From NCBI RefSeq assembly GCF_037038585.1, contig NC_092522.1, positions 125,718,661 through 125,782,660 on the forward strand: a DNA stretch of 64,000 nt, in the 5' to 3' direction. Shown here in pieces: positions 1-14,217 of the stretch (position 1 is its first letter; the number at the start of each line of letters is the position of its first letter). The position numbers were made by a program, and so were the translations under genes. The notes beneath the pieces were generated by a model. It worked only from the letters and a program-made list of their open reading frames with translations, did no database searches and had not been told where the DNA came from. The DNA is from Patagioenas fasciata. Its lineage: Eukaryota; Chordata; Aves; Columbiformes; Columbidae.

Positions 1-2804
1 GGAGGGCGCTGGAGGCTCCCGGGGGAGGACGCCGGCCACCAGACGTCATTTGGGTATTTTAAGCAATATTTGTGCTGGGGGGATGGGCAGGAAATGCCTC
101 GTTTCCTTCTTAATCATCCGCTTTGACCCAAGCCCAGCACATCAGCCCCTGAGCTCTGACTTAACAGAACCCAACCGTGGGTTTGGTGAGCACAGAACCC
201 CAGGAGTGCCCCCGCAGAGGGAAATGCCCAGTTTCGGTTCCTCCGCTCCACAGCTGCGGAGCTGCTGGCTCCCACCTGAAGTGAAACAAATAGACCAGCA
301 CACACTACAAACATCTGGAAGTTACTCTGACAAATGATGGATATTTTGCACAGCTGATTAGAAAATGTCACAAATGCCTGAAACGAACCTGCAACGGATC
401 AGCCGCAACCACCAGTGCTCGTACATTTTAAATAGCATCTCGGAAGAGCAACTACACAGCAACTCACTGATACAAGCGACTGGGTGCCAGCCCACCATGC
501 CCAGGAAAATCAAAAGGGTAATTTGTGCAGGGATTGAGCATACGAGAAAACTTCAACAGCTCAGTTGCCATATCTACTGATCAAAAAATGATCACTGATT
601 TCAGAAAACTAGAGCATCCAAATGGGAAAATAATTGATTACAAACAAGTTGTGGAATCACTGTAATTGTTCGGGGAGTTTGACACTGGCTCCTTTTGAAG
701 AAATAGGTGAATTCCTGATCCTTAGGAATGGAAAAGAGATATAAAGAAAACATAAGCGGTCCAGGAGGATTAACTTCGTCAAATGAATCCCTGCTACAGA
801 ATTACAGGTTAACCCATGACAAAGCACCACGCTGGATGCTGCAGTCAAGGCCAAAACCAAGGTCCTCTATGAACCGTGGAAGCCCATGAGCTCCGCACCA
901 CCAGCGGCGGGAAACCCAGCAGGAGGCTGCCCAGAGGGACCCAAACCCGACCTCGCACACAAAACACGCTTGGAATACGCTGTATTTCAAGCCCTCAGCA
1001 CAAAGCTGTAAGGAGGTGCCGACAGTAACTCGGATGGTTTTTTTCCTTATGTTTACCCCAATTCCATATGCAACATGTGAGAAGTTCCCAACACAGCCGT
1101 TGTCCCGGTGCTGCGGCTGTGCCCAGCGGAGCACAGCTCTGTGTCCAGCCCGGGAAGCCCCGGCCGATGTCCCCGTCCCGTTAGACCTCCGGTTTGAGTT
1201 ATGCCGAAGCCTGGCTCCCGCAGCACCGTGAGCTGCTCCTAAAGCGGGCGCTGGCTCGCCAAGGCTCCGGGCACGGCACCGACCCGCACGGCTCCGCGTC
1301 CTGCCGCTTCTGCAACCGCGGAGCAGCGCGTTCAAACAGGCGAGCTTAAAACAGATTTCAGCAGAATTCATTCACACTCCCTCTGGCATCAGCCTCAGTG
1401 ATCCATTCCCCTTCATTTCGAGGTATATTGTAACAAAGGATGCCTGCAGTGAAACCATACAAAATTAAGGTCGTTGCAGAGCGTTAAGCCAGATCACCGC
1501 AGGTTCTAGATTCGTATCAGCACCTAATCCACGCTTGCTCGGCACTGCCAGAGAGTCTGCAAGCCTCCATCCCACTGCCGCGGAGCCGGTCGGGGAGCGC
1601 GTCCGCACGGGAGGGCCCGCGCAGGGCAGGAGAGCTCCGGCCATCTCGGCTTCCATCCTGGTGCCAACGTCTCCATTGCAGCCGGCACAAGGAAACACGA
1701 GCGCAGAGTAGTGCCGTGATGCCATTAACGGGGACTCTAGGGCACTTCTCACACACCAAAACCTGCGTGTGCATCTTCTTTCTCAGGCATCGTTTTCCTC
1801 TTGACGTTCACCACGTGGCCGTGCTCTCCACAAGTTCCACCTTGGGACCTGTTGGGCAGAGCGACTGCCCCGGTCAGGCTCCAGAGGCCCCTCCAGCCCC
1901 AGTGGCTGCGATGCCGCGATCCAGACCTTCCCCGAGCCATCAGAGCAGCTGGTTCAGTCACTACAGACTGAGGTCGAGTATCAGCACTGATTCTCGGTTC
2001 CTGCCAGGTTAAATCCACGGGAGGTGTTTCCCATCCCAGCTGTGAACCACTTGGCATGGGCTCTTGAGAGCGTTGAACAATGCCCAAAAAACAGCAAGCT
2101 CATGGAAAATGTTAATAAAATCCAACACCATGGCTTTAGGAACTTCACACCAAGGCAGCTGGGAGAGCACAGGGAGTGGAACACCCCTCCACACTTCGCT
2201 GAAAGACTTTTCCTCAAGCATTTGTTATGATCTATTGTCAAGACACTACTATGATGGATGAGTCTGATCAGACAACACAGACATTGTTAAAACAATAGAA
2301 ACAGCCTTCAGAGAGTAGCCACGGATGTCAGGATCCACGTCACCTCAGCAGCCACCCAGCAAGAGGGGTCTCGGACTGCCACCCGAGCACGGGAACGCGA
2401 CGGGGAAGGCAAGGATGCAAACACGGCGCACGGGAAGAAATCTCGGAGAGCTCTGATCCCCACGCTGCCTTCACCCCAAAGCACCGGAAAACCAGCACAT
2501 GAAGCCGCAAGGCAACAAAACAAGTCATGGTCAGAAAGAAAAGTACAGATTGAAACGGGTGTGGACCGTAGTCTGAACGGCTCCCTGTGACTGCGGGACC
2601 AAGGCCTGGCCGCAGGACAGAGCCCGCGCACCCGCTGCTCCTGTGCCATAGGGAGCCACGGAAACCCCCGGCACCTGCCAGCTCAGGAACACATCCCAGG
2701 AGGAAAGTGAAACCTGACATTACTGCCAACCCATGCACGGAACAGGGCATGGTCTGCAGGCTTCCGGATCACCAGACACATCTTGTCCATTTTATCTACC
2801 TGAA
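1..2804. other. Unique non-coding sequence, presumed ASXL2 intron 1
   Basis: No conserved coding segment, RNA gene or recognisable transposon was seen on either strand. The open frames here are short and have no protein-like composition. Assignment to ASXL2 intron 1 is inferred, because ASXL2 exon 1 lies at 21.5 kb reading leftwards and no second exon was found. Confidence 0.5.
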
Positions 2805-3116
2805 GGGCAGTTCTAGCCAGGGGGGATTGGGCTCTTCTCCCAGGCAGTCAGCAACAGGACAAGGGGGCAGGGGCTTCAACTCTGCCAGGGGAAATTGAGG
2901 CTGGAGATGAGAAAGCAATTCTGTGCAGAGAGAGTGGTCAGCATTGGAATGGCTGCCCAGGGAGGTGCTGGACTCACCAGCCATGGAGGTTTGTAAACTG
3001 AGACTGGACATGGCACTTAGTGCCATGATCTGGTAATGGACTGGAGTTGGACCAAGGGTTGGACTTGATCTCCAAGGTCTTTTCCAACCCAGTCCATTCT
3101 GTGATTCTCTGTGATC
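2805..3116 (+). mobile_element. CR1 LINE fragment (3' end, plus orientation)
   Basis: Reads through the usual avian CR1 3' region: the 'gacaaggggg' stretch, 'ggctgcccagggaggt', 'ggacttgatctccaaggtc', and ends in the repeated octamer-like tail ATTCTGTGATTCTCTGTGAT at about 3097-3116. It is truncated at the 5' end, as most avian CR1 copies are, and has no intact reverse transcriptase frame. Confidence 0.9.
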
Positions 3117-5662
3117 TAAAGTAATTAGATACAGTTTAAATAGAACAAAATCATGAGAAGGGTCTAAGATTTGTGAAACACACCTGATACTTAAACATAG
3201 CCTAGACAAGCTCGTCTTGTTAGCTTCAGCTAATCCTGCACCAAGGACCCCAGTGTGTGTGCTGGGCAACCTCCGCAGGTGAAGCCGATAGAGCCACCAG
3301 CTCTGGCTACACAGGACCGAGACGCCCGCACCAGCCCAACACGGTTGTCACCTCATGCTCTGAGCACCCTGCTCAGCACCAACCCACCCCGCCCAGATAA
3401 GCGGAGCAGCTCACCCAGGGAGGCGCAGCAATAACCCCTGTGCTTTGCGAGCTGATCCAGAAGAACCGGGTGTAAGGAGATTAAAGAGACTCTTAAAAAT
3501 ATAGATACACCCTAATGGCTTCTTTGCTCTGGCTTCTGCCCGTTTCATCCTATATCAGATCTTGCACTTGAGTCCTTTTTCAGTTACCGTGTGTAAATAA
3601 ATAAACCAGTACTACCCACCAAAGAACTGAACTTGAGAGGCATTCTAGAATGGAGAGTGGGGATTTATAAACGAGCTGTGTCCCATGCTCAGCATCAGCT
3701 GCGGCGAACCCACGGAAAAGGTGCCCAGTATCGGCAGAGCCACGCACTAGAGACGGTGGCACTGATGCTCTAACTGCGCTGTGTTCAGTGTTGAAATATT
3801 CTAATTGCCTTATCACTAACAAAGCCAGTGCCAGTTCTCTCTTCTCCAGCGGACGCTCCTGGCTGCTGCTCACGTGGCCAAGAAAACACGACCATCGGAA
3901 GAGGAGACATTTCCTAATTTCACATCTCAGAAGAAAAGATGTGAACAGAGGGGTTATTCCAGAACGTGCAATAAAACAGAGAAATGTCCAAATAGATGAT
4001 GTTTCAAGACAAGAGATCCCATAAAAGTAAACTTGCCAACAGAAATCACTTTGAGTCTCATCTCTGTACTCACAGCTCACTGAACTCGAGCTCCAAGCTC
4101 TGCTCCCAGGCCGAGCCGGGACCAGGGGGACGCGGGGGATCCCTGAGCTCTGGACACGCTGCCCAGCGCCACCCCGGCCCTGAGGAGGAACAGCCGGGTT
4201 CCCACACAAAGCGGCACTGACAGCACCTCCTGCCCACGGGACTGCCAGGAGCGAGCGTCCTCCTCACCTGCAGGGAGAACATCCCTACTGCCAACAGGAC
4301 ACAAGTGAAGTGCAAACGGGGGGTTTAGAAGTTCAACACAAATCAACCTCTGCCCGTGGTTATCGAGGGCTGGCTGCATGGGGCGTAGCCCGGCGCGTGT
4401 TTTCTGTCACAGTCAACCCCAAACCAAACAATCCCACCTCTCCATCAAGGCTTCCTGCTCGTTTTAGACTCTTTTCAAAGGCAATGATCAGCTCTTATCT
4501 CTGCCCTGGCTTTGTTAAAAACAAGTTTCTCTTTTAGTGAATGTGCCTGTCAGCTCAAGCTTCATATCAGCTGCATTTTCCTGGAGAACCAGGTCCATGT
4601 TTTGGTGAACACAGCAATGGAATGAAGCTATTGATAAGCACGGATGGACATCTGGCCAGAGGGGCAACCAGAAACTGGTGACCAGAAACCGACCAACGGA
4701 GTATAACATCCCATTCACGTGAATACTCCATAGAAAAGTGGGAGATCACGAGGATCTCGTCCCTTTTCCCTATGGCGACATTAGGAGAGGACCTCGCGAG
4801 TCGTCCCTGGAACTGAGCCCAGTGACAGACTGAATCCAGCTCCGGGTGGCTGCAGAGTCCAGTCCAGGACTTCGGGTGTGGGCTCTGCGGTTGCTGGGAC
4901 TTTCAGGATTGGTTTTGTATATTTTGTATTATTTTCTCTCTTCTTATCAGTAGCATTAGTAAAACATTGTTAATTTTCCCAACTCTCTTCTCCCCGTCCT
5001 TCTTTCCCTCCCGATCGCCTGTCCTGAGTGGGAAGGGGGAGAGCGAGGGGCTGAAGGGGAGAAGGGGGGTGGCGTTCACTGTACCTCTGCTGTGGTTTTA
5101 CTGTCACCCCGCAATCTCAACCCTCGACAGCCTCCGAGCCCCAGGGCAGCAGGGGCTCCGGCAGCTCCCAGTGACGAGCAGCAAGGTAAGAGCTGTAAGA
5201 GACAGGGAGGGAAGAGGAGAGCGCTGCCCGCACACGTGCGGCGTGAACCAGGCCCTGGCACAGCCAGATCTGCCCCGGGAATCCACCCAACACCGACCCG
5301 CACGCCACTCACAAACCAACCCGCATCAGTGCTGTTAAACCAGCACGGGACGAGAAACGTTGGCGTCTTGGGCCACCCGACCTGCAAGCAGTGGGACATT
5401 GATCTCTGAACTGCAGCTCTGGTTATACAATTACACCTTTGGTCTAACAGTTAAAACTGCAACGATATCTTCTCATACAATACCAGACAGACCAGACAAC
5501 CTCCCCACTTTGGATTTTATTCCTTCCTTCAACCCTTGGACAGAAAAGAAGGGAAACCTCAGGAAGAACCTCAAAGCATGAGAACAAGCCCAAGGCCAGG
5601 ACCACACGGACTGACGATGATCTGCTAGCAGCTGAGGCAGAGACAGCGAGAACCGCGGCCCG
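3117..5662. other. Unique non-coding sequence (ASXL2 intron 1)
   Basis: About 2.5 kb with no recognised gene, RNA or transposon. A short AT-rich, pyrimidine-rich stretch lies at about 4910-4990. Nothing else stood out. Confidence 0.45.
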
Positions 5663-5728
5663 CGCACCCCCGTGTTCGGCCCACGCACCCCCGCGTTCGG
5701 CCCACGCACCCCCGCGTTCGGCCCACGC
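5663..5728. repeat. 21-bp tandem repeat, 3 copies
   Basis: The unit CGCACCCCCGCGTTCGGCCCA recurs at 5663, 5684 and 5705 with one or two mismatches. It is GC-rich and C-rich on the plus strand. Confidence 0.85.
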
Positions 5729-6442
5729 CAGTCAATAGGAGCGCCGGCATTCACATGGAGACGTGCTCAGGAGCCGAAGATCCAGGCTTAGCTCAGCAGG
5801 GACTTCCACACCGAGATTCTGCCTAAAACCAGGCAGACTAAATGTGTGGTTCCTCACACTCTGCATCCTCCTACAGCTCCTTACTGGAAAAGTAAAACCG
5901 CTCTTCCTGTAGAGCTCATGAAGAGCCAGCACGAAGGCCCTGAAGCCAGCAGGTGAGAATAACGAAGGCCACGGCGGCTCTTCCCCCGGCTCCACAGGAA
6001 CGAAGCTCCATGAGCGGAGATGCCACGCAGAACACGGACCGTGACGTGGCCACCAGCGCCCCGGTACAATGACACACAATGACACACAATGAGCCCAACA
6101 GCACCGCGCGCTGGGAACCAGACACCCCCCTCCAGTCACCTACTGGAACACAGCCCCGCACGTCCCCGAGATACCGGGGACGCTGCTTCCCAGGCACCCT
6201 CTGTAGTTGTATTTCTAGGGAAGACAAGAGACTGTATGACCGCTTTGTAACTCTGACGAGAAGTCATTATTCAGATACAGGAAGACTTAGATGGTAGTAG
6301 TTGCAAAACTAATTTAACTGAATGTGTGTGAAGGAACAGGGGCAACCGAGTGTCCTTGCAAGAGGTCAGCCAGGAGCTCCCCTCCAGGCAGCCCTGGAAC
6401 AGGCGGGTCTGTCTGCAGCAAAACACATCTCAGCCTCGGCCC
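5729..6442. other. Unique non-coding sequence
   Basis: Nothing recognised apart from a short ACAATGACAC direct repeat at about 6066-6090. Confidence 0.4.
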
Positions 6443-6776
6443 CAGCAATGGTCCCTGTGCCGGATCACAAACCCAGAGAGGAGCTGCATCATCCTCCCTC
6501 CCCATGGCCCCAGCAATGGTCCCTGTGCCGGATCACAAACCCAGAGAGGAGCTGCATCATCCTCCCTCCCCATGGCCCCAGCAATGGTCCCTGTGCTGGA
6601 TCACAAACCCAGAGAGGAGCTGCATCGTCCTCCCTCCCCATGGCCCCAGCAATGGTCCCTGTGCGGATCACAAATCCAGAGAGGAGCTGCATCATCCTCC
6701 CTCCCCATGGCCCCAGCAATGGTCCCTGTGCGGATCACAAATCCAGAGAGGAGCTGCATCGTCCTCCCCTCCTGGT
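6443..6776. repeat. 67/68-bp minisatellite, 5 copies
   Basis: The landmark CAGCAATGGTCCCTGTG starts at 6443, 6511, 6579, 6647 and 6714, giving spacings of 68, 68, 68 and 67 bp. Copies differ by a few substitutions and one deletion. Because the unit is not a multiple of three and lacks stops, all three plus frames stay open, so the apparent proteins are artefacts. Confidence 0.95.
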
Positions 6777-9700
6777 CTGCACCACCACCTCAGGGACCCT
6801 GAGGCTCCTGGACCGGCGCGGAGCCCACCGCGTGTTCCCACCATGGGTCTGAAGCGTCCTGCACGCAGTCAGAGCGACCGGAGATGGTGTCACTGCTGGC
6901 CCAGCTCGACAAACACCCCAGCGAAGATTCAATCACCTGCTTAACAGCAGGAGCCTCTGCTGCTCCTTCACCCGGCACACGCGACACCCGTGGCTCCTCC
7001 ATTCCACCCGTGCAGGCGCAGACAACGTGACACCACGTGGTTTTCATCCCACCAGTGCCTGCTGGGGACCAAAGGGCTGAAGACGCGGTTTCCAGGCACA
7101 CCCCACCTATGTTCACCTCTTATCTGCACGAGGGAAAGCTCACCAAAAACCAGCGAGCACCCGAGGGCTGCCCGTGTCCGGGTCCGAGTCCCGCGATGCT
7201 CCATCCCCTCGTGCTGCAGCATTCGCAGAAGCCCCCTCAAGCAGCCCTGTGCCCACCTCAGCAGCCCTTCAGCTGTGATTCCTAGTGACCTGCTCCTTGT
7301 TGCACACTGCAAGGCTCCGAGTTTCAGTGAGAACACAACCGTAGCTCCGGGGGATCTGCCCAGCTACTGGTGGGAAGAGCAGAGCAAGAAAACCACAATA
7401 ACTCTGGCAAAGCCGTTTGAACCCCGTCCGTCGGCACGTCTTCCCCTGCCTCTGAACGTCCCCCGCCTCGCCCAGCTGCTGGTGGCTCTCGAAAGCTGGG
7501 AGAACAGGCTTTGCTCTGCTCAGCCCAGCTTTCAGCATCTTCTGCATGAGGAAGCTCTCCGGGTCTCACTACGGTCTGGTATCTGACTGACAGACGGACA
7601 CATCCCATGTCAGGACAGACTGTGCACCATTCCCCCCACCAGAGGCACCCATCCCAGCGCCATCTTCCCATCTTTAAATGCCAACATGAAGAACATCAGT
7701 AGAACCATGAAACAACGCTGTTGGAACATACGATACGAGCTGGACACCGGGCTCTGAACGCTCCCGGCGCTGGGCCCTTCCAGACAACACCCGGAACCAG
7801 CTCCTTCCCCCACTTCCAGTGCCGCGGCTCCAGGACGCTCAGAAGTGCTGAACAAAACGGGACACGCGGGGCTGGATACCAGGCAAGCAGGACGAACACT
7901 GTGACAGCAACCCACGGAAATCAGTGTTGGAACTGCTTGGGGTTTTCTGTCGCTTGGTTTGGTTGTGTTTTTCTTCACACAATCTACCCAGCAAGGTTTC
8001 AGCAAGAGAGTCTCCCAGGCTCAGTAAGGAAAAGCACCGTAGTCCACTGACGTTTTCAGCAAGCTTTGGCAACACTGCCCTCAGGAACCCTTGCTACTGA
8101 TTACTCCCCTATACAAAGGGGAAATTAAAACTGGCAACCTAATGCAGTAAACGTAACCATCGCTTACACTTGGCCTTCTTCCTGGAAATAGAATTTAAAC
8201 TTCCTAAAAGCCACAAATCCACAGCAACCAGAGGAGCTGGTTACCACCTCGATGGCCCGGGCTCCAGAGGGCCAGGCAACACCTGCTCCTTAGCTCCATC
8301 TCAGCTCCATCAACCTCTGACCTCCCGCTCTTCGCCTCCCGGGGGAGAACTCCAGCTGCAGGAGCCAGCAATGGTGCAAATCTCCTTACACACTCCTCCC
8401 GCGACAAATAACCCGTGTGCCATGCAAACTTCTACAGACAAGTGGGCCAGCTATAAAAATAAATCAACAATCAAAGTGTATGTGAAATTGCCTTTCTGCC
8501 CATCCTACAGAAGCAGCACCGGGCAGAACACACAACGCCATTTGACTCCGGCAGTAGCACGTGGAGAGAAGGGGGGGCTGAAAGACCTGACCTAAATTGC
8601 AAGGTCTTTTCTGCTCATCCAATTAGCCAAATGCTGGTCAAGGCTTCAACCAGAAACGAGGTCAAGAAGGAACGGACGATTCCGTGTCACCAGAAGCCTG
8701 CCCCCAAAGCGGTCTGTATTCGGATGCTCCGCTGTGAGGGTTCCTGCCTGGACCGTGAGGTGCTCGCCCAGGGCCAGGCGGGGTGCTCGCCCGCAGAGCT
8801 GAGCTGATCAACTCAGGCACCGGCGGGAGAGCCGCTGTGCGGTGACTCCAACCTCAGCCACCGGAGGAGCTCGGTGCCCAGAGCGGGAAAACAAGCGACC
8901 ATCCCCACCAGCCAGGTCAGGGGCTCTGGATGGAGGGCCGACAGCCCCATTCGGAGCACAACAGGCCCCTCCCGGGGGGCCTCAGCAATCCTGCGTTCAG
9001 ACAGCGGTCCATGGGGGACTAACAGCAGCCTTTCCAAAGCACAAACCAGAACAAAAACCCACTGACACACACCAAAACTCCCAATCACACCCCTCCGCAT
9101 CCTCTCTCAAGAGAGGAGAGGGCTGAGGAGTCTCGCAGGAGCAATCAGAGTGAAACAAGAAGGCCACAATTAGCAAGCGACCACCACTAAGCAAGACTTG
9201 AACTGCTCCTGGTTGATTCTGGCTGCCCCAAACCGCTCCGCAGCTCAGGATTCCGATGTGAAGTACTACAGAGTTCTCATGTTCACACATACATGCTTCT
9301 TCACGTAGAAATGGCCTTAAGCTCCCAACGAGCGTTTGTGGAATCGACACCACCGAGTTTGAGCCGTGCCTGGTGCCTGTGATTGGCAGCGAGGGGTGCG
9401 GGCTGGGGCCATCACCCCTTCCCAGCCCCAAAGTGAACAGCGAGGTAGCTGCAGAGCAGGCGGGTCACAGGGCCAGAACCCAGACCCAGCGGCACAACAG
9501 CAACATCTCCAAAGTCACCAGTCCCCAGACGCCGCCCTGCTAAGCTGAGCCCAGCTCCTAAAGCAGGCAGCAAACCCGGCCTACCAGTGCTCAGTGTCTG
9601 CAGACAAGAGCACGGGCGTGTTAAAGTCAACACAACCAGCTACTGAGCTTAGGCAAGTTATTTTACTTCCCTCGCTGCCAAGAAAACACGTTTGTCTCCA

Positions 9701-10675
9701 ACGCCTGGACATCCCATTAAAACCCCAGACCCTGGGGGGTGAAGGGTCCGGGCCGATGCTGGGAGCTGGTCCTGTGCCCTTGGCACATCTCCCTTCCTCC
9801 CATGGGCTGGCAAAGGGCTCAGCAAGAGCAGGGACCTCATCCGAGCTAAAAAACATCACAGAAAGAAAAGAGCCCGCCCAGCACGGTTTAAGGACTGAGT
9901 TTGCAAGCAGCCTGGCACAGCCCACGGCAGCGAGGCGGGTGGAGGGGCAGAGCAGGCATCGCGCAGCCCACATCTGGCAGCAGCTGGGACGGCTCCCAGC
10001 ACCGCAGAACCGGCACCTGTGGGGAGGAAAGCGAGAAACGCGCGCTCCCGACAGCGCGTGGTACGCACACGGCCGCCCAGCGCCACGGAGCGGCTCGGGG
10101 GCTGCTTAACCCGCACCCCGGACACCACGCTTCTGGAAGCAGCACCGCCTGCTGCGGGCAGGGCTGAACACAGATCACCCTTCACCCCCCAGACTCACGT
10201 TCTCAGGCCGCATTTCAACACGAGGCGCTCGCTGGGAGCCAAGGCCACGGCAGCTGTTTGGACCCTGAGCAGCGGACCCTGGGTGCTCGTGAGATGAGGG
10301 GTCGACGAGCTCATGGTGAGGACGGTCTGGAACGATCACCCTGCTCCGCACTCTCGGTCTGCAGAGCACAGAGGAAACCTTTCCGCTCACTCTTTCCTCT
10401 GAGGACTGGGAAAGGTGGAGCCGCACGCAGCTCCCGAGGAGCCGTGAGGTCAGAGACAGAGAGCAGGGCCCAGCGCCTGAAACACGGAAACGTTCCCGGG
10501 GCTCTGCCTGTGCCGTGCCGCACGGCCCTCGCGGTAACTCACCTTGCAGCCCAAAGCCAGAGGGCCAAACGCCAAGATGCGGGTGTTCTTCACTTCTGCT
10601 GCCTTTCCAAAACAGAGGCTTATTTAGTGGAAGAAAAACCACCCGAATTCAGACGTGAACAAAGTCTTCCTGACT
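6777..10675. other. Unique non-coding sequence (ASXL2 intron 1)
   Basis: About 3.9 kb with no confident gene, RNA or repeat. Frames are short and overlapping on both strands, without conserved motifs. Confidence 0.4.
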
Positions 10676-10769
10676 AAGAACAAACCCGTTATTGGAACAG
10701 GACTGCTGAGAGGAGACAATTCAAGAACAAACCCGTTCTTGGAACAGCACTGCTGAGAGGATACAATTC
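10676..10769. repeat. 47-bp direct duplication
   Basis: The segment beginning AAGAACAAACCCGTT at 10676 recurs at 10723 with a few substitutions (for example 'attggaacag' against 'cttggaacag'). Confidence 0.9.
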
Positions 10770-13036
10770 TCTTTGCCGTTTTCTGAGTTCTGGTTCGACC
10801 TTCAAACAAGAACTGGGATTTGCAAGTTCCGACGGGATCAGCTGCGAGGAGGTGAGGGGGCAGACCCGGAGACCTGCAGCTTTTAACGTATAAACGCACA
10901 CCATGGCTTGAGAACAGAGATCACCCACCTCAGCGCCGAAACCCCCAAACCTCCCTGTTCTAGGGGCAGGCGGTCGTTCACACAACACACACCGAAACAG
11001 CTGCTTTCCTCCTGCCCACTGGCTGCTGAAAGCCAATTTCAGTGCCATTATGGCAGTGCCACAAAACAAACGCTGGCTGGGATCTAACCCTGCCTGGGGA
11101 GAGCTGGAGCAGTGCCGGCCGGTCCAGCCACAGCCGCGCTGGGGAGAGGGCAAGGATCTGCCCTTTAATTCCCATGACAAAGTGCAGAAGTGATTTGCTG
11201 ACCACCAGAAGAGCTACGGCCACATTACATGAAGACAAAGCAAACCTCAGTGCAGTATTTCCAGCTTTACACCGATACCAAATAAGACCGCAGGTAACTG
11301 TAAAAGAGGAAGGGAAGCGGATCAGCGCAGCCCCTGCTCTGCGGGTTCTCCTGACTTGCTGAGCTCTGTTTAGGTTGCACACGTGCATTGGGACAGAGCG
11401 TAGACCGAGCTCAGAAAAAGCTTCCGAACAGCTAAACTGCAAGCCTAAGCGATCATGTTTATCACTGTATCTCATAATAGGTTTAAGAACAAATTCAAAT
11501 TTCCCCACATAAAAAAGTGTGGAAGAAAGAATTCTTCCCAGCAGAATGCAATGGCTTGTCAGAAGAACAGGGCCATCTCTGCGAAGGGAAGACAGCACCT
11601 CCCATCCGCAACGCCCCTGGACACAGCTTCACCGCAACACCCCGTCACCAGCCGTGGGACGCACGTGTTTTGTGCTCTGGGGAACAAACTGGAATCTGCG
11701 CCAAAGGGAGAAGCTCGGCGGCTCCGTTCCTGCCCCGGCTGCGTCACCGCGGTGACGCCGGGAGCGCGTCCTGGCTGACGTGGCCGCGCGTCACATCGGT
11801 TGGGCCTGGAGCGAACACAAACGCCTTTGAGCAAGGATTCCTGTGGATGTTTTGTCTGGAACTGCTGCAGAACCACACGCAACCGCAACACTGCCCGTAG
11901 TGCGGCGGGTTTGCGCTCGCGGCGCAGTGTCAGACACATCCTAACCCTGCTGCTGCTCACTTTGTACATATACCTCAGTAATTTAAAATATATCTCTCAG
12001 ATTTAAACAAAACTCACCCAAGTCCATAACCCAGCTGGGTGTATACTTTCAAAGCTGCAGAGCCTACAGGTACAGAGTTGGTTTGAACCAGGCAAATAAA
12101 CCCATGATAATTTGAGAGACTGAGGAAGTTCATCGTGCACATTTATAACCACAGCACAGACACCTGCAGAAGAGCCAACGCTTACCTATTACAACATGAA
12201 ACTACATTTCAGTATCTCAAAGATACTCAGCTCCAAAAGGATTGTCCACTCTAGCCGTCCCCACACCCACGTTCTGCATGCACGAGAAAGCAGGTTCCAA
12301 AGAGTCTGCCCACACCTCCCCAAGGGCCCAGCGGAGAGGACCAGCCGGTGTCCCCACCGCTCTGGAGGTGACGGGACACGTTCCCCCTCCCAGGAGCCTT
12401 CCCCAGTCACCACAGTCCTCTGCGGACAACAAAGAACCAACTTGGGATCGTGTTGGCCGGTTCTTCAGGAACCAGGAAAACCTTTTGTTCACACAGAAAA
12501 GCAGGAAACTGTTCTGGTGGCCTGAAGTGGGACCAAGCACTGAAATCCCAGTCCACACGAGGCCACAGCAGAGCTTCATGGACCCTCCGTGTAACCACCC
12601 ACACCCAAAACCCCGGGAGCTGCTCAGGACTCACAAAACCCAAGGGGTTTGCGGGTACGGGGTGACCCGAGCACAGGTCTCCCGCACCCCCGGGGTCCTG
12701 CAGGAGCGCGTTCGCATCCCCTCCCGAACGGGCACCTCCGGCCTCGGCTCCCGCGCTCAGCACCCGCCGCTGTGGCGCTGGAGCCCTCTCCTGCTTTCCA
12801 GGTACAACCTCACTGTCACGGCTGGCAAGTGGTAAGCTTAGTCCTCCCAATTTTCCTCTGTACTCACCTCCACAACAGTAACACTGCTTCACTTCGTACA
12901 GTGGTGCTCTGTAGCATCTACAGAACATAAGCAATTGGCATGATTATCCAGTTTTTCACATTTATGTGAAAATCTACTCGGTAGCAATGAAAAGTATCTT
13001 CAATACGTCCTGCTGAAGCTGCCTCGTTCAGGACAC
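10770..13036. other. Unique non-coding sequence
   Basis: No gene, RNA gene or transposon recognised. An AT-richer stretch lies at about 11960-12240. Confidence 0.4.
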
Positions 13037-13816
13037 GAACTCAGAGCAGAGCCGTGCGAGTCCCCCCAGCCGGTTACAGCAGCCCCGGGAACTCAGAGCG
13101 GAGCCGTGCGAGTCCCCCCAGCCGGTTACAGCAGCCCCGGGAACTCAGAGCGGAGCCGTGCGAGTCCCCCCAGCCGGTTACAGCAGCCCCGGGAACTCAG
13201 AGCGGAGCCGTGCGAGTCCCCCCAGCCGGTTACAGCAGACACGGGAACTCAGAGCGGAGCCGTGCGAGTCCCCCCAGCCGGTTACAGCAGACACGGGAAC
13301 TCAGAGCAGAGCCGTGCGAGTCCCCCCAGCCGGTTACAGCAGCCCCGGGAACTCAGAGCGGAGCCGTGCGAGTCCCCCCAGCCGGTTACAGCAGCCCCGG
13401 GAACTCAGAGCAGAGCCGTGCGAGTCCCCCCAGCCGGTTACAGCAGCCCCGGGAACTCAGAGCGGAGCCGTGCGAGTCCGCCCAGCCGGTTACAGCAGCC
13501 CCGGGAACTCAGAGCGGAGCCGTGCGAGTCCGCCCAGCCGGTTACAGCAGCCCCGGGAACTCAGAGCGGAGCCGTGCGAGTCCGCCCAGCCGGTTACAGC
13601 AGCCCCGGGAACTCAGAGCAGAGCCGTGCGAGTCCCCCCAGCCGGTTACAGCAGCCCCGGGAACTCAGAGCGGAGCCGTGCGAGTCCCCCCAGCCGGTTA
13701 CAGCAGCCCCGGGAACTCAGAGCGGAGCCGTGCGAGTCCGCCCAGCCGGTTACAGCAGCCCCGGGAACTCAGACCGGAGCTGTGCGAGTCCCCCCAGCCG
13801 GTTACAGCAGCCCCAG
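13037..13816. repeat. 52-bp minisatellite, 15 copies
   Basis: Units begin GAACTCAGAGCGGAGCCGTG and end in CAGCAGCCCCGG. The first starts at 13037 and the last at 13765, exactly 14 x 52 bp apart. Variants include 'agaca' for 'agccc' in two neighbouring units and C/G switches at one site. Since 52 leaves remainder 1 on division by 3 and the unit has no stop, each forward frame is open through the array; this is not a gene. Confidence 0.97.
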
Positions 13817-14217
13817 GGAAAATTAGACCAAAAGGCCTGGCTTTTCTTGGCCCCCTATTTTCACTCCTCCAAACAGTTTAAGCTGACCCCGTCAGCACAA
13901 ATCCTGACCATCATGAGGAAAAAGAAAACACACACACACCCCCCCAGATACATCAAGCATCCCCATCTGGTGTATTTTAACATGCACTGTAGGGAAACAG
14001 ACACACACACAGGACTGATCCAAGGTGCTGCTGGATGATCTCCACCCAGCATCGGTGTATTTGGGCAATAACACCCGCCTCTCACATCTGTGTAATTGTA
14101 GTTTTACCTCTGACCGGGAGGGCGCCCAGGCTGCCGGCTCTGATGTGTCTGCAGGTGCCTCAGGTCCCGTTCCGGAGCAGCCGCTGGAGAACGCAACTGG
14201 TTCCCTATGGGTGAAGC
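13817..14217. other. Non-coding spacer with short CA tract
   Basis: Contains short AC/CA runs at about 13928-13942 and 14002-14011. No other structure seen. Confidence 0.4.

Noticed and set aside
13054..14038. Overlapping forward frames with a repeated RVPPAGYSSPGNSE pattern
   Set aside because: The same 52-bp minisatellite is read in three frames; the frames begin at equivalent ATG-like positions 52 bp apart.
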